A model generated the notes under the pieces. The model saw nothing but the letters and a program-made list of their open reading frames with translations, was not told where the DNA came from and did no database searches. A DNA stretch of 64,000 bases. Origin: Fasciolopsis buskii. Lineage: Eukaryota > Platyhelminthes > Trematoda > Plagiorchiida > Fasciolidae. The position numbers and the translations under genes were made by a program. This document shows positions 1-11,267 of this stretch, in pieces; within the stretch, counting starts at the first letter, position 1, and each line of letters starts with the position of its first letter. The DNA lies in assembly GCA_008360955.1 (NCBI GenBank), contig LUCM01001643.1:71952-135951 (forward strand). The letters are read 5' to 3'.

Positions 1-2000
1 ACTGACAGGCGTTTAATCCACCTGACCGCTGCCAATCTGGAACAAAATTTTGCTGTGTAGGTCACTCGCGATTGCGCAAAGGCTAGAGGTGCTCTCATGA
101 ACATACAAGCACACATTGGACTGCGCAGCCGAGCGGCAGAGCAGCTGGAACGGCGTCGATGATATAATTGAAAATGTCTGGCATAGTCGACATATGTGGT
201 GAAAAGTTTCTTTCTGCTATCTCATTCTCTCGCAATGGTTTCCGTTTTTCGTCATGATTCTGCTGATATACGATTTTTTCGTGGATCGCTGTCCAAACTT
301 GAAATAAGTATGGACGAATTAAACTGCACACTAAGAAGACTTCCGTGAATGTGTGCCCCGTACCAAAATTGACACCATTTTCTAGTGTGAAAAACAATTT
401 CTTGGAGACAGTAATGAGCTGTGGATTTGTAATTAATTACTGCTAACTTTGTTCTATCGTACGACTTTGGCAATTGCAAGTCATTTATATTGACTACTAA
501 AATCTGCAAGGCACATCCATATGACCGTCTTCAGTTGAACGTTTAACATTTTGTTTGAACGTGAGGTAGGCAAACCAGAGTCCACGCGTGAGGGCATATT
601 TCTCTAATCAACAGCTGCCATTTAGCCCCAATCCTCTTTTCTCATATATTTTATGTTGATATGCGATGATTATCGAAGAGTGCAAGAACGCTGATAAAAA
701 TGTGGGACACAGATGTTCCAGTCTCTGTTTGGAAATTTGTGCTGCTTTCTTATGATTCATATCGTTTGATAATCTTCTTTGAAGATATTGCTCAAACGAT
801 CATGGTCTCTGAACTCCAGGGATCATAGTATTCATCCTGAAAATTGAAGCTATTTTGAGACCTTCGCCAATTTGACAGATTGAGCTTGGTACCACGACAA
901 ACTGCCATCTATCACCAAAAACCGAAAATCATGGTGCAGCAAAAATCAAGAAATGTTACAAAAAGCATGTTAGACAATTATGAAATAGTCCGATTACTCC
1001 ACGCAGTCTGATCGAAATCAATCTAACGCGGTTAGTTTTGGACAACACTATCGGAGTGAGTTTGTGTAGTAAATGAAATCGTTTCATCAGTGAGACTTCT
1101 TTCGCATCTGGAAACAAAATGTTTCTGCGATCTAGTTGACTCTCAGGTGTGAAAAAGTAATGCGCAAACGAACGCAAGGTTCATTCTTCAGAGCATCAGG
1201 CTCGACATTGACCAAACTCGATCTGAGGTCAGCTAGACCTGTTTTCCACTCTGTCCACCAGTATGGATCCTCGTTAGACGATAAATCACTTCCCCCTTGA
1301 GAAATCTGTCGAAGCAAACCAGTGGCAGGCTTCACGGTCCACTTATTCGGTTACCTTCGCCCCAGATAGTTGCTCGAATATGCGCAAAAACCAATTTTCT
1401 CCCACGGAGTGAATTGATTCGTCACACGTTTTTACCGGGAATAGGACGAATAACTTTTACGCTCGATGAAATATTAAAAAAGGACTACCACAAATGAAAG
1501 ATTCATAATTAATCTATTCATCTCACATGTTAAAGCAGTACCCTAGAATGGAAATACGAGGATTTTCCCAATTCTTTCCAATGCACTGGGCTTTTAAAGT
1601 GCTGAATTCAACTGAAATGTTTGAGACAAGCCTAATCGGCGAGAGGCGTGCGTACGCGTGGTTTTGCCGTCAGTGGGTAAGTAATAAATTCTAACTTGTT
1701 TATTCATCCATTTCAGTAGAACTATCTCTAATTTTTAGCACAATCTGTGCTTAATTGTGAATGATATAATGTTAATAATACAACTGTGTCATGAACATTA
1801 TAACATTCGCAATTAAAACCAATACATGGCCAATTGATTTTCAATACACTCCTAACGTCAGTTGGTCCTGAAATTTTGCGCTTACTTTAAACTTACTACG
1901 TTAGGTAACTGAAACTATTGTGATAATGAAAAGAAAGAAGTTTTATTGTTTATTTATCATAGTAGAATCTTTTTGTTCCATTTGCCTGCACCGAAATTTT
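1..2000. other. Unassigned AT-leaning sequence
   Basis: I see no gene, RNA or recognisable transposon here. Open frames are below 100 codons on both strands, overlap each other and carry no motif I know. Short poly-A and poly-T runs occur but no clear microsatellite. It is most simply old intergenic or intronic DNA. Confidence 0.5.
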
Positions 2001-2004
2001 TGGG

Positions 2005-2095
2005 TGTATGATTGCCAGAATCGAACCTGGAACCCTTGATGTCAGAATCCTAAACAGAAGACCGTTTGGTTTTATTTGGGCAAGAGCTGAGCAAT
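2005..2095 (-). repeat. tRNA-derived SINE head or tRNA pseudogene (weak)
   Basis: Read on the minus strand, the segment carries GGTTCGATTCTGG, a good internal B box of a polymerase III promoter, around 2010-2025. An A-box-like GCTCAGCTCTTG lies about 60 bases upstream. A short self-complementary CCAG/CTGG pair flanks the T-loop-like sequence. No acceptor stem forms, so a working tRNA is excluded. A SINE head or decayed tRNA copy is the likely origin. The same A/B-box layout recurs at 4.2, 34.1 and 43.7 kb with different sequences. Confidence 0.3.
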
Positions 2096-4165
2096 TATTA
2101 TTTCGGTTTCAGATCAGTAGTAGCTCCCGCGTCAATACAACACTGCAAACAGTCGTTGCTCAGAATAGTTCTGGCCATCATGGAAAACGTTACAAACGAA
2201 ATAAGAATCTATTGACGAGTCGTTTAAGCCACGCATATAGAATTTTGCTTTTTCGTTTTTTTTCGTAATGTAGTATAATGATGCGAGTTTCAGTTGTGGA
2301 GTCGCCTACGTCGATCATGTCTTTCTTTGTGAGAAGTTAGACGAACGCTACCAGTTGACCAATCTTACGGATTTGAGGACGAGATGCCGTTTATCATTAT
2401 TTGACAGAGATCTGTCTTGCGAACAACAGTGTTCCACCTACTTCTCGCTTCTTGTTTGGTATAAAGCAGTCAGAAACACGTTCGCTTGTACTTATCAGTC
2501 AAAATTCACATCATGTGTCTAGACTGAACACCCTGTACTAAAACCAAACAGGTAATTGTTTTCAATATATATTCAGCACATGATTGCAATAAAATGGGGA
2601 TGTCCCTGTGGGAGCTAGGGCTCATCATACTCGAGGAGGAAGGGACAGCCCACTCCTATGACCGTGAAGCTTGGAGTGGCCCAGAGCCAGTGAGCCGGGT
2701 GGGGCAAACAACTGGGCAAGGGAGCAGTGTCTTGTATCACGAAAGTGATCAGTGGATACGGAATTCAAGTGACGTTTAGGCCACTTGTTCACTGCCGCTC
2801 AACCGACAGAATATGATGCAAGTTTTATACAACATGTTTGATTTACTTACAAAAAATATCACTGCAAAAAATATTCTGGTTTTGGTAGCGTACTAGGTGG
2901 ATTTCACTTAGAATTCTCAGCGACCATGTTGTATGTTACCTCTCCAGACGCATAGGTCATATTTTTCTGGTGTATTAAAAACGGAATTTCAAATGAACTA
3001 ATTTTCTAATACCATTTAGATTATTCTATCATAGTTTCTCCAAAAACAATTAGGAGATACTTGGAAAAAAATCCAGGTTTATTCTGTATAGCTCACGTAC
3101 TAACATGATCTTAGGTAAATGAACGAGGGGCGCCGAAACAACACAGATGACTGAGGATGGTTATTATAAACACCCTCCGGGTCTTAAATGCCAGTGAACA
3201 GTTATTTTGTTATTCAGTATCTCATGACTTGTAGATACATTTCGTTGCTTACGCGGTCTGCGTGACATTTAGGTTTTCTATCTAGTCACCAATGATCCGT
3301 CCTTAGTGATCTGTGTAAATGTGACATGGTCTATTCGGTATTCCCCTCGGGGCGAAGTAGTAAAATGACAAAGTAGGTGTGCAGGCGCGGACATTGGGAT
3401 CTCCGAACAGTCACAACCGAAGCACAGAACTAAAATGAACGGTACTGACGGGCCAACTGGGGTTGAATCTGATGAAAGAACGGATTTGTTTATTATAAGC
3501 CATATGTTGTTGGACTGAAAGACACGGCTGATTCGGAAGACCGGTTCATTTTGTGTTACGTCCACACACGTACTTAAGCCGCACGGTGATTGCATAACAA
3601 AATGAACTGCTTCAAGAGGAAAATCAGCGGAAAACCAAGTGTTATTGCTAATCCGTGGTAAAATTTAACATATTAGATAGACGTTACCGCTTATTCGTCA
3701 TTAAACCAAGCTGACGGTTGTCGTGACTGTGAATTACTAAGTGCCTAGTACTTGACTGGAGAAACTTTCACATTCATTAGATTCTTTGGAACAAAACATT
3801 TTTCAACCGAACGGAATTGTGCTCATGATTCAAGGCTTTTAATAGATAGTTCTCTTTTGTGTTAGTCCTGTTATCCTTTTTCCTCCACACCTATTATGCT
3901 CGGAAGAAGATAGCATCGGATTTTCCAGAAAAAATGGACTGAAGGTGGGTAAAATGCCGACAAACTTGATCACTAGGAGAATTCAGAGGGGTCACGTAGC
4001 AGTAACAAACAATGGTCTGGGTCCTAATGAATCCTACGACTTATTGCCGTCTATGAATGACGGCCTAATTTGAGATCTTGCTCTCCAGGGAGGAAGGGGC
4101 TATACCGTGCATGTGTGCGTGTATACTGGAATTCACAAACGAAACTAAGCTAACAAGCATGCGGT
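2096..4165. other. Unassigned; includes a GC-rich patch at 2590-2780
   Basis: No gene is recognised. The patch at about 2590-2780 is clearly more GC-rich than its surroundings and keeps one plus-strand frame open for 61 codons, but the predicted peptide matches no family I know. It may be a fragment of an unidentified repeat. The frame on the minus strand at 3278-3595 (105 codons) also has no recognisable motif. Confidence 0.4.
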
Positions 4166-4171
4166 CGAACA

Positions 4172-4241
4172 ATCAGGGATGCGAACCGACGAGCTTTCGG
4201 GTATAGAAGCGGACATCTAAACAATGACTGACCGGAGGCCT
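4172..4241 (-). repeat. tRNA-derived SINE head
   Basis: On the minus strand the order is GGCCTCC, an A-box-like GTCAGTCATTGTTTAGA, an anticodon-arm-like GCTT...AAGC hairpin, then the B box GGTTCGCATCCC. This is tRNA order and spacing. The sequence after the B box does not pair with GGCCTCC, so there is no acceptor stem and it is not a functional tRNA. The following 150 bases on the minus strand may be the SINE body, but no second copy is seen in the window to confirm this. Confidence 0.45.
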
Positions 4242-6680
4242 TATACACGTGCAAACCCATTGCTTTTATTTGTTGTTTTTCACACATGAATGGACATCAA
4301 AGGTTTCTGTGTCGTCTACTACACTCCGGTGGTCAGTACATCGCCTTGCTTATCCTGTCCGCCAGGGTACATAATCTTGCGACTGTTAGGCTGTTCGGCA
4401 TTCGTTGGAATTCATACCTTCATAGGCTATCGTTTTTACAATTGGCAGTTATTCAAAACAGGATTCTCCCGAAAGATTGATTCGGCTGTGTAACTTGGGA
4501 AAATGTCGACTAAATGGCTATGCCAATAACGACTACATAACCCGACGTTTTGACTGAAAAATCGAAGAATTTCGAGACGATTAAGTAAACCTATATCACA
4601 ATCAAAAGAATAGGATAATGGTTTGTGTGCAAGGGTATGTTATGCCGCAGCGTCTCGACCGTATGTCCGCCTTCGAATGGTGATAAGTCATAGACAAACC
4701 TCTATCATTTTCACTCCGTGCATTGGCTTAAATGTGTTCGAATCAATCTGTTTTCAAGCACAATGTCCTCAGTCTATAAATTCAGAAAGAGATAGAAACC
4801 GAAACCAAAAATAAGTGTTAGTCATTTCATACGCAGTGACGTTTCCCTTCTCCTTGTCACTGCCTTGGGTATGCAACACTTCCATTGTTAAACTGTTATA
4901 TTTGGGTAGTTGACCAATAATCTCCATTACCACTCCACGAAAACCCACTGAGTTATTGGGAGCAAACGCATGCATCGTGGTGATTATTTACCACGTAGGG
5001 TAGACTAAACTGGTATGTATTCGAAGAGAGCTGAGTTCCGTAAAGTTGATTTCAGAAACAGGCTCTTGAATGTCATCGTTTTAGGCTCACGATTTGATAA
5101 TTTATTTTCTTCTCACGCAAACCGTTTCGGCTGCGTTTGACAAACCCAGGATTCACATGTCAATAGTCTGTCATAGGGCACGTCATTCATGCTAGCATCC
5201 TTCCAAATAGGCAGATTATGACTTTTATATGAACAAATCCGTCCAGGCTTTTAGCGATCAAGATTACTTCTGCACTGAATGTGTACGGGATTTCTTTTTA
5301 GTAACGCCTGAGAAATTAGGCGGGAAACATCGCGTCGCACTGAAAAAAGCTGAAGCATGCAAATTTCATCTTTTGCCGAGAACCGAGTTATGCATGTTAT
5401 CTGAAAACGGTTTACAAAACAACTCAAAATGAAATAAATAAACCCGAGAAGGTCACTTAATACATAGAAATATCTGCTCAGAATTTTTTGTACAAACGGA
5501 AGTTGAAATGCTTACCCCATATCAAAATTACTTCTCGAAACCGATCGAGTTGGATAAAAACAAGAACAAAATAGAACTCGGTCCGAATCAAGGCATTCCT
5601 AAACGGTCTCGTAGTTGAAAATTTTCTTCTACGACTGTTCATTTGGGTCAGAATTGTGTTGCACCGTGGTGCTCAACATTGTCAATACACTTTAATGAAA
5701 CACCATCAAGAATGTCGTTTACTAGCTTATCTTACAAATACTTGAGCTCTAGAAATATTTTCATTATGACTGTTATTCTTCGAACGTCTCGGTCTACACG
5801 AGATGTGGACATCAGTCTGTGTCACCGGGGAAGACAGTTTTGCCAGCTCTGGTGTCAAACGTCGATCACGCAATGCCCGCGTTCGTTCGTTGAAGACGTG
5901 GTTGAGAAGTTCCCATCTACGCATTGATATGCAATGGTGTATCGTTTCAGACGAATCGTATCTCCGAGACAAGATCTCCTGTTTGTGATCAACCTGATGC
6001 AACCATCCCCACCACCCCACCACCCAAGTTAAGCAAAATGGACTAGCGTAACTCTTGTCATTCGTTTTAGACACTGAAATATAGTAGGCTGCAAACGATT
6101 CAGCTTTTCTGGTTACCATCAAACTACAACAGTTTCAATGAATGATTTGTCAATCGCATCATTGGGGTGATAACCGCAGAACACTGAGGCTTGTCTTCAA
6201 GAATCCCAAAGTGAGCTTATTGTTTATGATCCACACAGCCTGTACATCAACAATTACAACGGAAAAATACACGGAATTTCAGCGCAAACTTTGGGAATTA
6301 TCATTTTGCTCGTTACCAACCGTCTATCACAAACCAAATACGGACCAGTGAGCACAAATGGAAATTTATGGGACAGTTTGTGCGCAAATTCCTTCACCAT
6401 TTTTCATAGTGAATTTAAAATTCACGCTCCACATGAAATCCATGTACCTGAAAGGTGATTGTTTGTTTAGGTCAGAACCTAAAATCTTCAAAAATGAAAA
6501 CCCGAAAATCAGCTTGAACTTGAGCAACAGAAGCGTATTTTCACTACGCTAGTCTTCGACTTATTACCAAGCCATTGATATTTGACCGCGTCTCGTTTAT
6601 TTTATTTATGCTGGCAAACAACTTCAGAGCAGATGAAAGCAAGGTAAATGACGGTGAAATTAAATCGAACTAAACTGGGA
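4242..6680. other. Unassigned sequence
   Basis: No coding or repeat family is recognised. The longest frame is 131 codons on the minus strand at 5727-6122, rich in Arg and Ser and without motif. Its length is within what chance gives in a sequence of this size. Confidence 0.45.
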
Positions 6681-6688
6681 TAGACGAA

Positions 6689-6893
6689 ATGTTGCGCACA
6701 AGAACCATTCTATTTGCTCATGTCGTTATCCTTCTTAACTCAATGCTGACATGCACAAACAGCGACGAAATGGTGCAACATGGAAACACTCGTAAGCCGT
6801 TCCTGGTTTTGGCCCAGTATTCTGAGAAACCGGAATTGGAACTCGTAATTCTGGTTTTATTTCAGCATACTGGACTACATGCAGTTAAATAAA
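6689..6893 (+). CDS. Candidate small secreted peptide, one or two exons (speculative)
   Basis: The ATG at 6689 opens a frame whose first 25 residues look like a signal peptide: basic MLRTRT, a hydrophobic stretch ILFAHVVILLNSML, then a polar TCTNSDE cleavage region. A donor (CTC|GTAAGC) at 6792 and a pyrimidine-rich acceptor (TTTTATTTCAG) ending at 6865 would define a 74-base intron. Splicing would give a 42-residue product ending ...NTPYWTTCS, with a mature part of about 17 residues. Without splicing the frame runs 67 codons. An AATAAA signal at 6888-6893 overlaps or abuts the stop in both readings. I recognise no family. A chance combination is quite possible, since nothing conserved supports it. 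Confidence 0.22.
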
Positions 6894-7059
6894 CAATCGT
6901 AATTATATTCTCGTTCGGAAAGACCGCTGCACAATTGTTCAAACATAATCGACGTGGCAACCTCCAAACGATGCAAGCAGTCTCACGGTGGAGTGGGCTT
7001 TTGGGAAATTAAATTCCCTTCATCGGTTAGTGAAGTCCTGTTCGGTAGAAATGGAGTGC

Positions 7060-7730
7060 TGATCAGTGGTAAACAAAGAAAGAAAGAACCGTTGGGATGA
7101 AAAGTTCAATGAGCAGTTTAGCTGTCCGCCCGCTAATGTAGTCAGTCTGACGTAAGCAGCTGCAAATACTTGGGGGAGGTGTCTCTTGACACCAACGTAA
7201 GAGAAAGTAGAGTGGAATAATACATTTAGAAAGAAGAGAAAAACTACCATTTCTTCTCAAACCTAGCGAATAAGCCTTGAGGAAGGCAATGACTTCGTTG
7301 TCTCGTGATAATTTGGAGGAGCGTATTTCGTTATCGCCGTGAGAATTGCTGATTGCATCCATGTTCAAGAAGGGCACACGCCATGATTGCGGCGAGCATT
7401 GTGAGTTTAGTTTAATTCCGATAACTACTAACGTGTTAGCTTCGTTAATGCTACACCGACTGAGACCGGTTTGCGGGAGTAACATCCGCGATTTCGTCCA
7501 GGTCGAGGTTGCATTGACTAGATATTCACTCTTCACCATATACTCGAAACGCGCTGCGCACTCATTGGCGCTCTACAATCGCAGTCTTTCTGGACTTGAG
7601 AGGCACGTTCAATTCCGTGGATCGGACAGCACTATTCAGTGCTCTCCAACCGAGTGGTATGCCAGCGACGCCGACTGATTCCAGCAGTCTCAGCACACAA
7701 ACGACTGTTACTCGGGATCCAGTCTTAAAG
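7060..7730 (+). pseudogene. RTE-type LINE fragment, reverse transcriptase N-terminal half
   Basis: The pieces occur in the right order in shifting frames. NRWDEKFNEQFSCPP at 7087 matches the linker before the RT. MFKKGTRHDCGEHCEFSLIP at 7361 matches the V-F-K-K-G...C-x-N-R-G-I-S-L-x-x block. FRPGRGCID around 7490-7518 is RT block 2. VFLDLRGTFNSVDR at 7583-7624 is RT motif A. The usual A-F-D is T-F-N here, so the second acidic residue of motif A is lost. Several stops and frameshifts break the frame. It looks like the same family as the copy at 14.7-16.5 kb, sharing the RNAL-THWR lead into motif A. It is 5'- and 3'-truncated and dead. Confidence 0.75.
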
Positions 7731-10685
7731 GGCCGCTTCAGCCTTCTCACTCAAGTCTCTTCCTACACCATGTTGACTCATAGCTTGAGCTGTTTCATCT
7801 CGTGAATTATGCAGGAAATATCTTCAAGAGACATTTGATGCAGTTGGTTAAATTACTCTACTCTATTCGAATCCTGAATTCGTGTTTCATTCACGCAGCG
7901 AACTTTCAACTATTAAGTATGTATAAAATGCCAAGTCATCCAGTTTTATGGGGAAACTGGTTAACTGTTGTGTAAGAAATATGGTGCAGCGTGATTTTCT
8001 AGCTTCGTTCCATGACCATACTTCCAAATCAAACCAGAAAAATCTTACTTTTTAATGGGACTCATTTTTCACCATTTCGTTTGTACCTTTCTAGGAAGAC
8101 GCAATGCTCAGTTGTAGATTCGCTAATTGCAAACTAACAGATATCCTCTCATCTTTGGAGGAAGGTTGTACTCGGTATCCAGGATGTCTAGCACCGTCAT
8201 AAGGAAGACTGACCTGAGGAGTCAGTTATCGATCCCCATCCTATTGTTATAACATAGAGTAGGGTTCCCTGAGTCAAAATTTTATTTCGTCTTGGCCAGA
8301 GAGAAATCAAGGAACTAATGGATAGCCGAGGTTGTGGAAGCCGGGTTCAGAAAAGTTGTCACGTGTGTGTCATGTGTTTCTTTTTCTTTCCTCCTATTTT
8401 TTGCTTTCGTCATTCACCATGGTTCCGACAGCACACAGATTTCTGAAATATGACATATGACATATACACCCGGAAGTCTCGAGGTATTGCAAACTTTCCA
8501 AGTATTGAAAATTAGATCACCACTAGGAATGAAGCGCTCGCAGTCCTAACACCAAATCAAACAATCGTGAGGGTATGAAAAATATTTTTTGATGCAAATC
8601 GGCGACCAAGAGCTCTTTCACTGCTTATGGTCATTCGAACAAAGTGCTAGACGGAAATTCGTTGTAACCCGACTCTTCACCACATTTAAATTAATGAGAT
8701 CTTTTGTGGTTATATGCCATCTCAAGTCACATGGCCACGGTCGCCGGTCCATTCACCTTCGTGTATAGGGCCCTGATGGCCACTGTTATGCTTAAAGGGT
8801 TATAAAAAAGAATAAATTTAGTTTGGACAGTGTACGTCGAATCAAATTCACTCGTGGAAAACTATGTGAAATCTTCAATCCAGAATAAACGATCTCATGA
8901 TCCGATTATTGGCTACCCATCCATCTACCGGATAACTCTACTCAGAGCATTGATATGCTATGCAATGCGTTATTTGAAAAGAACCAATTGTCACTAAGAC
9001 AAAGAAAAACGCAGGACTATCTTGTAGTACATACTACTACTTCTTGTCATTTGAAAGTCACAGAAGATATGAGGCAAAATCATGGCGCATGTATCCTGGC
9101 CAAATAACCAAAAAAGATTTGCAATTTATGTTTTTCAAATAGTTTCATCTAGGTGTATCACGTTTTTTATTCGTTTGGATGACTACTGGAACAGGCTGCG
9201 CCGAAAGGACACGGATGGGCAGCTGCTGTACACTGAAGCGACAAGTTTACACTGAACAATGTGAACAGCAGGAGTATTCATTCAGGAGTCAGTGTATGTG
9301 TGTGTGTGTGTGTGTGTGGGTTTGCAGGGCAATTAGTTTTCCGAGGCGCCTCTTTTGTTTATTATATCCGATATTTATTGTCAGCGCATCAAAACTGCAT
9401 CGGTCTGACATCATTGGTGAGGTTTTGTTGATCGCAGGAGCAGTAAGATAGCAAATAATCGAACTGGATGCTTAGAACAACTAACAATGGGATGAAGGCG
9501 TGTGAATAAACGGTGACATGTGAGTTTTTCTTCTTTGTCAACCACGTCAACAACACAATCCTAACCCGCCAAATATAATGCCTTAAGAAAATTCACATCT
9601 GTTATCTAAGCTACTCTCTAACCATTCATCTAATGGTAATCATAACATCTGACATCAGTGCTGCTCTAGGCGACTCAGATAACTGCCTATTTAGTTCAGA
9701 AGCAAATTTTATATTTCATTCACTTCATGATTGAACAATAAAACTTGGTTTTCATTCTCTAGAAGCCACGTGAATAATTCAGCTGAGTTTAACAATGTAA
9801 TTCGTCCCAAGTGTGAACTAGACAAGAAGTACGGCTGAAAAATCGATCCTAATACATCACATTATTGCAACTTTAATGCAGTTCCTTTAAAATCTATGGG
9901 AAAGTATTACCTATTAAGTCTGGAATAACGAGTATGTTTTTATCCTCAGCTCAGACGAAAGATTTTCTTCTCCAGTAGCTTTGGAAGTGATGTTGTGGAG
10001 TGCACGCGCAAACCACATTTTTGTTTAACCTATTTCGCCTAGATTGAAAAACAAATTCGGTTACTTGCTTCTTTGAAATTTCCTTACCTTCACTTTCATG
10101 CGAAGAACTTTGTGCTTCGGGACATTTTGCGGGAATGGAAGTGATCAAGTCGGACTGCATATCAATGCATTTCGCTTGGTTAAAAAACGATCCGTCGCCC
10201 GACTGTGTCAGCAGCTAGATAATCAGTAGTTGGTTCAATTCCATTCTGGTTTGCCACCTTAATTTCAATTTATGTTTCACAATATTCCCAAAGTGATCTC
10301 AGTGCTTTCATGATGTGGTGTCGTCAAATACCACGCTAGCTACCTTTGTTGATGCATTTAATCTTTCACGTTGCAAATGTACATACGCATTCCGCCTAGG
10401 TGCCAGTCGGATCAAGTGGTTAGTTGTTTCTGGTTCATGCATAAGATTGTGCAAGAAAGCACATGCGTTTCCGTGAAGTTCGTCCTCTTGGTGGTATTCG
10501 AGGACAACACAAGCAGGTATTTATGAACCATTTTATGTGATACATAGGATCAAGATGCAACGGTGACTTTGGTGTCACTGATAAAGAGCTTAAGAAAAAC
10601 CGGGGTGACATAAACATCGTATCCGTACGGATGTCGGTGGGATAATGGAAGTCTCCGTTGCTTGAATGGCATCTCGTCGTTTTTA
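7731..10685. other. Unassigned sequence
   Basis: No gene is recognised. A GT microsatellite sits at about 9295-9318. A tRNA A-box-like GGATCAAGTGGT near 10410 has no B box at the right distance, so it is not called. Confidence 0.4.
9294..9319. repeat. GT dinucleotide microsatellite
   Basis: About twelve GT units with one early interruption (TGTATGTGTGTGTG...). It is a simple repeat with no gene context. Confidence 0.9.
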
Positions 10686-10689
10686 GTAC

Positions 10690-11267
10690 CTGCACATTAT
10701 ACTAAACTCCTAACTTCATTATTAAACATCCGGTCACTCCATCCAATCTTAGCAGTACTATGCAGATATCGATGATCGTAAACCTCTATGCGACGAACGT
10801 GTTCGACACGCATATTCAATGTCTTACATCAAAATAAAAGCAGCGAGCGCACTGCTCCATAGAATACACATAGTTTCAACCTCGGTGAAATATTAGGCAG
10901 ACGCCGCAAGGACTTTAGTCCAGCGTAAGCCGCTCAGGGTTCGAATATGCGGGTATTCACCCCCCATAGTAGTGCTACTATCTTTTGACACGCGGATGCC
11001 GACGCAAGTGAAATATTCTACAATCGTTGGTTCCTATCCATCCAGTATCACCTTCAGGAGTGCCGTTTTCCAGTCTCGCAACAGCAATATACACATTGAG
11101 TATGCAAGCCCATGTGGAGTCGAGATACAGACCTCGAATATATGTCGAGAGCATCTTGTGCAGATTCGAGAAGACACAATACCACATCTGCGTAATCAAG
11201 GTCACATAACTTCTCTCCATTTCCCAGTTCGATTCCTACATCCTGGAGTCCTCCTAAAGCATCTCCC
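10690..11267 (-). pseudogene. RTE-type LINE fragment, RT motif C to C-terminal region
   Basis: This aligns, on the minus strand, with the copy at 15.0-15.5 kb. It holds the RT block DYADVVLCLLESAQDALD (motif C with YADV instead of YADD, codons at 11183-11194) and the downstream LLLRDWK...VILDG region. It ends at the conserved C-terminal segment whose complement reads CCGGTCACTCCATCC at about 10711-10725. Stops and frameshifts are frequent. Positions 11120-11267 are nearly identical to 15368-15515 while the rest has diverged strongly. Homology to the other copy stops abruptly at 11267. Confidence 0.75.

Noticed and set aside
7063..7539. 158-codon minus-strand open frame
   Set aside because: It lies antisense to a clear plus-strand RTE reverse transcriptase fragment; it is a shadow.
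10930..10950. GGTTCGAAT B-box-like sequence
   Set aside because: It lies within the LINE fragment and has no A box at a tRNA-like distance.
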